From JBCDCP01 sp039181495 (GTDB lineage Bacteria; Pseudomonadota; Alphaproteobacteria; Rhizobiales; Tepidamorphaceae): a stretch of 9,848 nt of DNA. The stretch covers positions 1-9,848 of the forward strand of contig JBCDCP010000105.1 of assembly GCA_039181495.1 (NCBI GenBank), in the 5' to 3' direction. A program made the position numbers and the translations under genes. How positions within the stretch are numbered: the stretch's first letter is position 1; the number at the start of each line of letters is the position of its first letter. Under the pieces are notes generated by a model. The model was not told the origin of the DNA, did not search any database, and saw only the letters and a program-made list of their open reading frames with translations. Below are positions 1-6,601 of the stretch, piece after piece.

Positions 1-35
1 CATCAGCACAGTTTTGTCAGCAGGACCTCTAACCC

Positions 36-2213
36 AGCTTTTCCAGTCGGATCGAATACGGGCTTTATGAAGTGACGTCTGCTGAGAATGACTTTGGACC
101 GCAGCCAGGCGAGAAATTGATCTTCGCCGACAAGCTTGCGCCTGAAGCGTTTGAGAAGGCGAAGCTGGGTTTCAAAAGACTGCGCGACATTACGGCCGAC
201 GAGCTTGCGGCCGTCACTTGCGCCCATCCGCTGCGCGGGCAGGGCTACGATTTCGATGTTCCCCTCATGGACGGCGACCATGTAACCGATGACGCGGGCA
301 CCGGCTTTGTGCACACCGCGCCGGGCCATGGCCGTGAGGATTTCGAGATCTGGATGGACAATGCTCGCACGCTTCAAGAGCGTGGCATCGACACCACGAT
401 TCCCTACACCGTCGGCCCAGACGGACGCTTCACGGGGGATGCACCGGGCTTTGAAGGCGAAGAGGTGATCACCGCGAAGGGTGAAAAGGGCAAGGCCAAT
501 GAGGCGGTGATCAAGGCGCTGATCGGCCGGGATATGCTGTTTGCCCGCGGGCGGCTGAAGCACACCTATCCGCACTCCTGGCGTTCGAAGAAGCCGGTGA
601 TCTTCCGCAACACGCCGCAATGGTTCATTGCGATGGACTCCGATTTCACCGCTACGGACGGCAAGACAGCGACGCTAAGAGACCGCGCACTGGCCTCCAT
701 CGATGACACCCGCTTCGTCCCGGGTGCGGGTCAGACCCGGCTGCGTGCGATGATCGAGCAGCGGCCCGACTGGGTCATTTCGCGCCAGCGCGCCTGGGGC
801 GTGCCCATCACCGTCTTCGTCCATAAGGAATCGGGAGACGTGATCCCGAACGCTGGCTTCAATGGGTCCGAGGAACTCGTGAACCGGATTTTTGACGCCT
901 TCAGCAAGGAAGGTGCTGATGCGTGGTTTCTGGATGGGGCCAAGGAACGCTTCCTCGATGGCCTCATCGCCGACACCGATGAGTGGGAGAAGGTCGACGA
1001 CATTCTCGATGTTTGGTTCGAGTCAGGTTCCACCCATGCCTTCGTTCTTGAGGATCGCCACGATCTCAAATGGCCGGCGGACGTCTATCTTGAGGGCACC
1101 GACCAGCATCGGGGGTGGTTCCACTCATCCTTGCTGGAAAGCTCCGGTACCCGCGGCAGGGCGCCCTATGACGCGGTCATCACCCATGGCTTCACCATGG
1201 ATGAGGAAGGCCGCAAGATGTCCAAATCGCTCGGCAATGTGGTCGTCCCGCAGAAGGTTGTGGAACAGTTCGGCGCCGACATCCTGCGCGTCTGGACGGC
1301 AACGGTCGACTATGCCGATGACCAGCGGATCGGCGATGAGATCATCAAGTCCTGCGTCGACTCCTATCGCAAGCTGCGCAATACCCTGCGCTGGATGCTG
1401 GGCAATCTGGCGCATTTCAACGATGGCGAGCGGGTTGCATTCGCCGACATGCCGGAGCTCGAACGGCTGATGCTGCACCGGCTGGCCGAGCTCGACCCGG
1501 TGATCCGCCAAGCCTATCGCGATTTCGATTACAAACGCGTGTTCCAGACCCTATTCAACTTCGCCACGGTCGATCTGTCTGCGTTCTACTTCGACATCCG
1601 CAAGGACGCGCTCTACTGCGATCCGATCTCAAGCAAGCGCCGCAAGGCTTGCCTCACCGTGCTCGACCATCTGTTCGATTGCCTGGTCACTTGGTTGGCG
1701 CCAATTCTGTCCTTCACCATGGAGGAGACGTGGCTCGCCCGCTATCCAAGCGATGATGGTTCAGTGCACTCGCAGACCTTCTACGAGGTACCGGCTGATT
1801 GGCGCAATGAAGAGCTGGCCGCGCGCTGGCACAAAGTGCGACAGGTCCGTCGCGTCATCACCGGCGCATTAGAGATCGAACGGGCAGCCAAGACGATCGG
1901 CTCAAGCCTTGAGGCCGCACCCATCGTGCACATCTCCGATGCCGGTTTGCTGGCCGCGGTCGAGGGGCGCGACATGGCCGATATCGCCATCACATCCGAC
2001 CTGACTATTGTGGCGGGCGATGGCCCGACCGGCGCTTTCCGCATGGATGAGGTTTCCGGCGTCGCGGTTGAGTTCACCCGAGCATCGGGCCGCAAATGCG
2101 CCCGGTCTTGGAAGATCACCCCCGAAGTGGGTCAGGACCCCGATTATCCGGACATCACGCCGCGTGACGCCCAAGCCATGCGTGAACGGATTAACGCCGG
2201 TCTCGACGGCTGA
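36..2213 (+). CDS. ileS: Isoleucyl-tRNA synthetase, C-terminal part (5' end missing)
   Basis: Cytoplasmic class Ia enzyme that charges tRNA-Ile with isoleucine and edits misactivated valine. Residues are numbered from the GTG at 72, which is not the true start. The order is: part of the CP1 editing domain with GTGFVHTAPGHG (76-87) and the editing aspartate D90; WFESGSTH (from 315); LEGTDQHRGW; the KMSKS ATP loop (382-386, bases 1215-1229); and an anticodon-binding helical domain. By comparison with the E. coli protein of about 939 residues, some 220-250 residues are missing, including HIGH and the Rossmann N-terminus. The family reading (SFSSRIEYGLYEV) can be followed upstream only to base 36; an in-frame TAA lies at 30-32. 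The C-terminal zinc knuckle keeps a single cysteine (C676). lspA follows after 20 bases, so the two are probably cotranscribed. The identity is certain; whether the gene is intact is not. Confidence 0.95.
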   Translation, partial: SFSSRIEYGLYEVTSAENDFGPQPGEKLIFADKLAPEAFEKAKLGFKRLRDITADELAAVTCAHPLRGQGYDFDVPLMDGDHVTDDAGTGFVHTAPGHGREDFEIWMDNARTLQERGIDTTIPYTVGPDGRFTGDAPGFEGEEVITAKGEKGKANEAVIKALIGRDMLFARGRLKHTYPHSWRSKKPVIFRNTPQWFIAMDSDFTATDGKTATLRDRALASIDDTRFVPGAGQTRLRAMIEQRPDWVISRQRAWGVPITVFVHKESGDVIPNAGFNGSEELVNRIFDAFSKEGADAWFLDGAKERFLDGLIADTDEWEKVDDILDVWFESGSTHAFVLEDRHDLKWPADVYLEGTDQHRGWFHSSLLESSGTRGRAPYDAVITHGFTMDEEGRKMSKSLGNVVVPQKVVEQFGADILRVWTATVDYADDQRIGDEIIKSCVDSYRKLRNTLRWMLGNLAHFNDGERVAFADMPELERLMLHRLAELDPVIRQAYRDFDYKRVFQTLFNFATVDLSAFYFDIRKDALYCDPISSKRRKACLTVLDHLFDCLVTWLAPILSFTMEETWLARYPSDDGSVHSQTFYEVPADWRNEELAARWHKVRQVRRVITGALEIERAAKTIGSSLEAAPIVHISDAGLLAAVEGRDMADIAITSDLTIVAGDGPTGAFRMDEVSGVAVEFTRASGRKCARSWKITPEVGQDPDYPDITPRDAQAMRERINAGLDG

Positions 2214-2233
2214 TCATGAGATAGAGCGCGGAC

Positions 2234-2737
2234 ATGCAGCTCAGCGTCTGGTCACCCCATGCGAAACTCGTCGCAATTGTCGCCGCGACTGTTTTTGGCG
2301 TCGATCAACTGACCAAGCTGTGGATCCTGTTTGGGCTCGGTCTCTTGGAAGTGGGTCAGATTCCGCTGTTACCGTTCTTCGATCTGACGATGGTCTGGAA
2401 CTACGGCATCTCCTACGGCCTGTTCCAGCAGGATGGTAATCTGGGGCGTTATGTTCTGGTCGCCATCAAGATCATTGCCGCTTTGGCCTTGTGGTTCTGG
2501 GCTGGTCAGACCCCATCGAAGCTAATGCGCGTGGCGATGGCCTGTATCATCGGTGGTGCATTGGGAAATGCTGTCGATCGGGTTGCCTATGGCGCGGTTG
2601 CTGATTTCGCCCACCTGCATTGGGGTGAGTTCTCTTGGTATGTCTTTAACGTTGCCGATGCTGCGATCGTTGTCGGTGTCCTGCTAATGTTGTATGACGC
2701 GTTCGTACGGGGTGAGCAAAAGCCGGCTGACGCCTGA
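2234..2737 (+). CDS. lspA: Lipoprotein signal peptidase (signal peptidase II)
   Basis: Inner-membrane aspartic peptidase that cuts the signal peptide of diacylglyceryl-modified prolipoproteins just before the lipidated cysteine. The 167 residues match the usual length. Visible motifs are VDQLTK (D24), NYGISYG (56-62), GGALGNAVDR (107-116) followed by GAVADF, and FNVADAAI (138-145). The catalytic pair should be D115 and D142; their 27-residue spacing equals that of the B. subtilis pair D102/D129. Four hydrophobic segments are evident (about 12-33, 72-90, 98-113 and 137-154). The ATG at 2234 lies 20 bases after the ileS stop; only a weak purine-rich stretch (GAGATAGAG) precedes it, which suggests expression as part of the ileS transcript. 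ileS-lspA adjacency is a common bacterial arrangement. Confidence 0.96.
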   Translation: MQLSVWSPHAKLVAIVAATVFGVDQLTKLWILFGLGLLEVGQIPLLPFFDLTMVWNYGISYGLFQQDGNLGRYVLVAIKIIAALALWFWAGQTPSKLMRVAMACIIGGALGNAVDRVAYGAVADFAHLHWGEFSWYVFNVADAAIVVGVLLMLYDAFVRGEQKPADA

Positions 2738-2755
2738 GCGCGGCAAACGGCCACA

Positions 2756-2765
2756 TTGGCGCCAA
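2756..2765. repeat. 10-bp perfect palindrome before the lipoprotein gene
   Basis: TTGGCGCCAA is a perfect 10-base palindrome in the 81-base gap between lspA and the lipoprotein gene. It is flanked by a looser outer pair, CGGCA at 2741-2745 and TGCCG at 2770-2774. It sits just upstream of a candidate extended -10 at 2788-2796. It could be an operator half or chance in GC-rich DNA; no poly-T follows, so it is not a terminator. Confidence 0.3.
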
Positions 2766-2787
2766 ACTGTGCCGATAGCAGCCTCGT

Positions 2788-2796
2788 TGTGATAAA
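2788..2796 (+). promoter_or_regulatory. Candidate extended -10 promoter element of the lipoprotein gene
   Basis: TGTGATAAA fits an extended -10 pattern (TGn followed by a hexamer matching TATAAT at four of six bases), 23 bases before the chosen ATG at 2819. No good -35 lies 16-18 bases upstream, so activity would depend on the extended element. This is inferred from sequence pattern only. Confidence 0.25.
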
Positions 2797-2818
2797 GTCC
2801 CTGCGGACCGGGCTGGGT

Positions 2819-3451
2819 ATGGCTTTGAATTCGACTCGCAAATTTTTTGGTATCACCTCTGCGGCTTGCAGCGTACTGATGCTGGCTGCCTGCTCCTCAT
2901 CGGGCCCCGATCAAGGTCAATTCCAACGCGTTGATTCCGGTGAACGACCGGACCTTCTGGTGTTGATGGGAATGCGTGCGCCGCCAAAGCCGGAAATCGA
3001 GTACCGTCCGAGATCGCCGCTGGTGCTGCCCGGCAGTACAGCAGGGCTACAGGCGCCGGAAGAAGGCAGCGCCGTACCGCAAGACTTCCCGGTCGATCCG
3101 GAAATAGAGATCGCCAGAGAACGTGCTGATCGGGATCAGGCCCTTGTGGACAGCCAGCAGGACGTCGTTCAGCGTGGCGGTATCATGACACCCGAGGAAG
3201 TCGAGGACTGGGAAAACCGCGTTGGCAGCACAGGGCGTGGACGCGCGAACGTGCTGACCCGGATTCTCAACCCGCGCGAAATGCGCGAACGGCAGTTGGC
3301 GCAAGCTGATCCCGAATCTGAACCCGAACGGCAGGTGCTGTCACAGCCGCCAGAAGGATACCGTCGAATCCAGCCCGACCAGGATGGGAACTACACCCAG
3401 CCTGAACTGGAACAGGAGTCCGAACGCCGCTGGTGGCAGGTCTGGCGTTAG
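2819..3451 (+). CDS. Small predicted lipoprotein, alphaproteobacterial, function unknown
   Basis: The predicted product has 210 residues. I chose the ATG at 2819 over the in-frame TTG at 2756 because it gives a clean lipoprotein signal: Arg7/Lys8, a hydrophobic core, and the lipobox LAAC with Cys25 (bases 2891-2893), followed by SSS. Residue +2 after Cys is Ser, so outer-membrane sorting is likely under the E. coli rule, which is not proven here. The mature part of about 186 residues is polar and rich in Glu, Gln, Arg and Pro, with no membrane segment or catalytic motif. It has a Pro-rich part near residues 45-70, an acidic helix-prone stretch, and an odd aromatic-basic C-terminus (RRWWQVWR). 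By position after lspA and before the M16 pair, and by its Pro-rich N-terminal part, it may be a divergent DUF3035 lipoprotein; that is recalled synteny and not verified. It is a probable substrate of the LspA encoded next door. Confidence 0.85.
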   Translation: MALNSTRKFFGITSAACSVLMLAACSSSGPDQGQFQRVDSGERPDLLVLMGMRAPPKPEIEYRPRSPLVLPGSTAGLQAPEEGSAVPQDFPVDPEIEIARERADRDQALVDSQQDVVQRGGIMTPEEVEDWENRVGSTGRGRANVLTRILNPREMRERQLAQADPESEPERQVLSQPPEGYRRIQPDQDGNYTQPELEQESERRWWQVWR

Positions 3452-3509
3452 GGTCCATGGCGCTTTTCCCGCGCTTCAACGGCACGCCCAATTCCACAAA
3501 CAATCGTGA

Positions 3510-3541
3510 TTGACGTCTGTCCTGCGTCCGCAGGATATGAC
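3510..3541 (+). promoter_or_regulatory. Candidate promoter with dyad in the spacer, upstream of the M16 pair
   Basis: TTGACG (3510-3515) is a good alphaproteobacterial -35. TATGAC (3536-3541) could be the -10 with a 20-base spacer, or GATATG (3534-3539) with an 18-base spacer. The spacer contains a perfect inverted repeat, TCCTGC at 3520-3525 and GCAGGA at 3530-3535, around the loop GTCC. A second small dyad, CAATC-GT-GATTG (3501-3512), overlaps the -35. The transcript would have an untranslated leader of about 125 bases before the ATG at 3673. Prediction by eye only. Confidence 0.35.
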
Positions 3542-3604
3542 CGTTTCTTCATTTGCGGCATGAGGTGCGGGGCTTATATGCCAACCTGACCGTAGCGTGC
3601 TGGT

Positions 3605-3634
3605 GATCGCGCTGTCCTGGCGATCGTTTATTAT
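3605..3634 (+). terminator. Weak hairpin followed by an AT-rich stretch
   Basis: GATCGC (3605-3610) pairs with GCGATC (3620-3625) across a 9-base loop and is followed by GTTTATTAT. This could be a weak terminator of the ileS-lspA-lipoprotein transcript. Alternatively, TATTAT (3629-3634), matching TATAAT at five of six bases, could be a -10 for the M16 genes, although no convincing -35 is in place. The stem is short and the T-run is broken, so both readings are tentative. Confidence 0.2.
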
Positions 3635-3661
3635 GTTCGCTGCCAACACCCTGTCTCCGCA

Positions 3662-3668
3662 AAGGTGA
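3662..3668 (+). promoter_or_regulatory. Ribosome binding site of the first M16 gene
   Basis: AAGGTGA ends four bases before the ATG at 3673. It is one of the better Shine-Dalgarno matches in the window and supports this start over the later in-frame ATG seven codons in. Confidence 0.6.
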
Positions 3669-3672
3669 CTCC

Positions 3673-5082
3673 ATGTCGCTCCACACATCCATGTCCCCAT
3701 CGCTGGTCTCCCTTTTGAGAGCGACGGCCTTTTTGGCCGTTGTGGCCCTGTTTGCCGCACAACCGCAGGCCGCCCAAGCCTTCGCTCCCGATATCGAGAC
3801 CTTCACACTTGAGAACGGCATGGAAGTTGTGGTTGTGCCGGACCGACGAGCTCCAGTGGTTACCCACATGGTGTGGTATCGCGTCGGGTCGGCTGATGAG
3901 CCGCTGGGTCAGTCCGGCGTTGCTCATTTCTTCGAGCACCTGATGTTCAAGGGCACCGAAGACAATCCAGGAGATGCCTTTTCGCGTTTCATTTCCTCGG
4001 TCGGCGGCCAGGAGAACGCTTTTACCTCCTCGGACTACACAGCCTATTTTCAGCGCGTCGCACGCAACTATCTAGGCGACATGATGCGGTTCGAAGCCGA
4101 CCGGATGACCAATCTCACGCTCACCGAAGAGGTCGTGGAGACCGAGCGCGGCGTGATCATCGAAGAGCGCAACAGCCGAACCGACAACAACCCCTCGGCA
4201 CAGCTCGGAGAAGCATTGTCCGCCACCTTGTGGTTCGAGCATCCATATGGACGCCCGGTCATTGGCTGGATGCACGAAATCGAGGCCATCACGCTCAATA
4301 ATCTCCTCGATTTCTACAAGCGCTTCTACACCCCCAACAACGCGATCCTGATTGTCGCCGGCGATGTCAGCGCTGAGGAAGTCCGCACCCTGGCCGAAGA
4401 GCACTACGGCAAGATCGAACCGCGCGCCGAGGTCAGCCGGGAACGGGTGATTGAACCCGTACATCGCACGCATCGGCGAGCGGAATTGCGCAGCGCACTC
4501 GCAAGCCAGCCTTCACTGCGGCGCACCTATGTTGTGCCAAGCTTCAACACCGGTGCCGATGGCGAAGGTGAAGCGATCGATCTGCTCGCAGATATCCTTG
4601 GCGGCGGCAGCACCAGTCATCTCTACAAACGGCTGGTGAAAGAGCGACAGATCGCGGTTTCCGCCGGTGCCTATTATCGTGGCTCCGCTCTCGACGACAC
4701 AGAGCTGATGGTGTTCGCCACGCCGGCACCGGGCACATCGCTTGCCGAGCTCGAAGCAGCTGTTGATGAAGAGATCGCAGTGCTGCTGGATGAGGGTTTT
4801 GAGGAATCCCAGCTCGATCGCATCAAGAGCAGAATGCTGGCAAGCGCGATCTATGCGCGGGATAGCCAGAGTTCCATGGCGCGTATCTTCGGCATTGCGC
4901 TGACAACCGGTGGGACGGTCGAAGAGGTGCTCGGGTGGCCCGACCAGCTCAAGGCTGTCACCGCGGATCAGATTCTCGAAGCAGGCAAAACCTACCTGCA
5001 GCTCGAACGTGCAGCGACCGGCTATCTGATCCCCGAACCGGCCCAGAATGCAGGCACGCAACCCTCGGGCAATCGTTCCTGA
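3673..5082 (+). CDS. Exported zinc metallopeptidase, M16 family (catalytic subunit)
   Basis: The 469-residue product is probably a periplasmic peptidase. An N-terminal signal peptide has a hydrophobic core at about 17-29 and the cleavage-like site AQA before Phe37. The inverted zinc motif HxxEH is present as HFFEH (85-89); the third zinc ligand is E164 or E165 in GVIIEERN, 75-76 residues after the second His, as expected for the family. NAFTSSDYT (116-123) and FEHPYGRP (188-195) are typical of M16B proteins, and LGGGSTSHLYKRL (309-321) marks the second domain. In the Arg/Tyr element of that domain the aligned stretch reads ERQIAVS, so Arg is kept but the usual Tyr is Val329. This fits a subunit that needs a partner, and the partner is encoded 52 bases downstream. 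The natural substrate is unknown; related M16B enzymes degrade short or unfolded peptides. It is not mitochondrial-type processing peptidase in role, only in fold. Confidence 0.93.
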   Translation: MSLHTSMSPSLVSLLRATAFLAVVALFAAQPQAAQAFAPDIETFTLENGMEVVVVPDRRAPVVTHMVWYRVGSADEPLGQSGVAHFFEHLMFKGTEDNPGDAFSRFISSVGGQENAFTSSDYTAYFQRVARNYLGDMMRFEADRMTNLTLTEEVVETERGVIIEERNSRTDNNPSAQLGEALSATLWFEHPYGRPVIGWMHEIEAITLNNLLDFYKRFYTPNNAILIVAGDVSAEEVRTLAEEHYGKIEPRAEVSRERVIEPVHRTHRRAELRSALASQPSLRRTYVVPSFNTGADGEGEAIDLLADILGGGSTSHLYKRLVKERQIAVSAGAYYRGSALDDTELMVFATPAPGTSLAELEAAVDEEIAVLLDEGFEESQLDRIKSRMLASAIYARDSQSSMARIFGIALTTGGTVEEVLGWPDQLKAVTADQILEAGKTYLQLERAATGYLIPEPAQNAGTQPSGNRS

Positions 5083-5134
5083 CGGCCGCTCTGCGCCGAC
5101 CAGAAGAACACCTCAAGAATTGGACGCTACTCGG

Positions 5135-6490
5135 ATGCTGTTTCACATCTCAAAGACATGGAATGCCCGCGGATTATGCACTGCAGCGGCAACCTTCCTC
5201 GCCGCTGCACTTACGGTCATTGTTGTCAGCCGCCCAGCGAAGGCGATCGAAATCGAGCGCGTGACGACCCCGCTTGGAATCGAGGTATGGCTTGTCGAAG
5301 AGAACACGCTGCCGCTGATTGCCATGAACTTCGCGTTCAAGGGCGGTGCTGCACAGGATCCGGCGGAAACGCCCGGGGTGGCCAACTTCCTGTCCGGCAT
5401 TCTGACAGAAGGTGCAGGCGATTTGGATGCCGAAGCATTCCAGACGCGCCTCGAAGAACTTGCCGTACGGATGTCTTTTTCTGCCAGCCGCGATAGTTTT
5501 TCCGGCTCACTGCGGACGCTGTCCGAACAGCGCGATGCGGCCTTTGAAATGCTCGCGCTTGCTTTGAATAGTCCGCGATTTGATCAGGATGCGATCGATA
5601 GGCTCCGTGGGCAAGTTGCCGCCAGCATCCGCCGTGATTTGACCAACCCCAATGCGATCGCTGGTCGGGCCTGGTCCGAGACACTGTTTCCCGAACACCC
5701 CTATGGCCGCCCTGTGAAGGGCACGATGGAGTCTGTCGCGAATATCAATGCCGACGTATTGAGTGCCTTTCAAACACGGGCCCTGTCCCGCCAGAACCTT
5801 GTCATTGGCATTGTTGGGGATATCAGCGCGGAAGATCTCAAGCCGCTTATCGACAAGACGTTCGGCGGCCTTCCTGAAGAATCCGGACTCCAGGCCGTCG
5901 ACCAGGTCGTGTTGCCTGCTGAGGGTTTTAGCAAGGATATCGAGCAGCCGCTTCCACAGACCATCATCCAGTTCGGTCTGCCAGGGCTGGAGCGCGATGA
6001 TCCGGATTTCATTCCCGCCTTCGTGCTCAACCACATCCTCGGAGGTGGCAGCTTCACCTCACGGCTGTGGAACGCGGTGCGCGAGGAACGCGGCCTGGCA
6101 TATTCGGTTTACAGCTACCTCAATCCCATGGATCACGCCGCATTATGGGTCGGCGGTACGGCAACCAGCACCCAGCAGGCCGAGCAGGCTCTTGAGATCA
6201 TCAAGCAAGAGATCGCCCGCATTGCCGAGAACGGCCCGACCGAAGAAGAACTGGCCGACACCAAGCGCTACCTGATTGGCGCTTTTCCGTTGCGGTTTGA
6301 CACCAACAGCCGGATTGCCCAGCAACTTGTCGGCTATCAGATCGACGATCTGGGTATCGACTACTTCAATCGGCGCAACGGGCTGGTTGAGGCAGTGACG
6401 CTTGATGATGTCAAACGCGTTGCTCAACGGCTCTTCGAAAAACCCGACCTGTTCGTGGTCACGGTCGGGCAGAGCACAACAGGCGGCTGA
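5135..6490 (+). CDS. Exported M16 family protein lacking the zinc motif (partner subunit)
   Basis: The product is 451 residues from the ATG at 5135. I preferred this to the in-frame ATG at 5048, which would overlap the previous gene and bury the signal peptide behind 29 extra residues. From 5135 the signal is regular: Lys7/Arg12, a hydrophobic stretch at about 14-31, and cleavage after PAKA (37). The M16 fold is clear from FPEHPYGRP, VGDISAEDL, LGGGSFTSRL (302-311) and ERGLAYSVYSY with Arg319 and Tyr323. Where the first protein has GVAHFFEH, this one has GVANFLSG, so both His ligands and the catalytic Glu are replaced (N84, S87, G88). It should not bind zinc or cut peptides alone. It keeps the Arg/Tyr pair missing from the first protein, so the two probably form a heterodimer with a shared active site. 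The Shine-Dalgarno is weak, so translation may depend on the upstream gene. Confidence 0.92.
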   Translation: MLFHISKTWNARGLCTAAATFLAAALTVIVVSRPAKAIEIERVTTPLGIEVWLVEENTLPLIAMNFAFKGGAAQDPAETPGVANFLSGILTEGAGDLDAEAFQTRLEELAVRMSFSASRDSFSGSLRTLSEQRDAAFEMLALALNSPRFDQDAIDRLRGQVAASIRRDLTNPNAIAGRAWSETLFPEHPYGRPVKGTMESVANINADVLSAFQTRALSRQNLVIGIVGDISAEDLKPLIDKTFGGLPEESGLQAVDQVVLPAEGFSKDIEQPLPQTIIQFGLPGLERDDPDFIPAFVLNHILGGGSFTSRLWNAVREERGLAYSVYSYLNPMDHAALWVGGTATSTQQAEQALEIIKQEIARIAENGPTEEELADTKRYLIGAFPLRFDTNSRIAQQLVGYQIDDLGIDYFNRRNGLVEAVTLDDVKRVAQRLFEKPDLFVVTVGQSTTGG

Positions 6491-6518
6491 GCTTAAACGA
6501 CAAACGGGCCCCTGATCC

Positions 6519-6548
6519 GGCCGCGAGGCTCTTGCTTCGGTCGCGGTC
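6519..6548 (+). repeat. Inverted repeat after the M16 pair
   Basis: GGCCGCGA (6519-6526) can pair with TCGCGGTC (6541-6548), eight pairs with one G-T, around a 14-base loop. It lies 28 bases after the M16 stop. A stem-loop could end or stabilise the M16 mRNA, but no T-run follows, so it is not a standard intrinsic terminator. Confidence 0.3.
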
Positions 6549-6562
6549 AGCAGCCACGGTAG

Positions 6563-6597
6563 AGACGATCATCCGCGTCTTGCGAATCGGATCGTCT
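6563..6597 (+). repeat. 8-bp inverted repeat covering the start region of the isomerase gene
   Basis: AGACGATC (6563-6570) and GATCGTCT (6590-6597) are perfect inverted copies around a 19-base loop. The right arm occupies the place where a ribosome binding site would lie, ending four bases before the ATG at 6602. It may be an mRNA stem that restrains initiation, or a protein-binding dyad. No strong Shine-Dalgarno is visible here. Confidence 0.35.
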
Positions 6598-6601
6598 TGC
6601 A

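Noticed and set aside
892..1470. Open frame of 192 codons on the + strand inside ileS in another frame
   Set aside because: It lies across the KMSKS region, which is read convincingly in the ileS frame; its composition (rich in Ser, Arg, Pro) is that of an out-of-frame translation.
2008..2439. Open frame bridging the end of ileS and the start of lspA
   Set aside because: It overlaps two well-supported genes out of frame and has no family features.
2756..2818. Upstream TTG start for the lipoprotein gene
   Set aside because: It would add 21 residues before a well-formed lipoprotein signal peptide, and it falls inside the palindrome and before the candidate promoter.
5048..5134. Upstream ATG start for the second M16 gene
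   Set aside because: It overlaps the end of the first M16 gene and puts 29 charged and polar residues before the signal peptide; the ATG at 5135 gives a regular signal.
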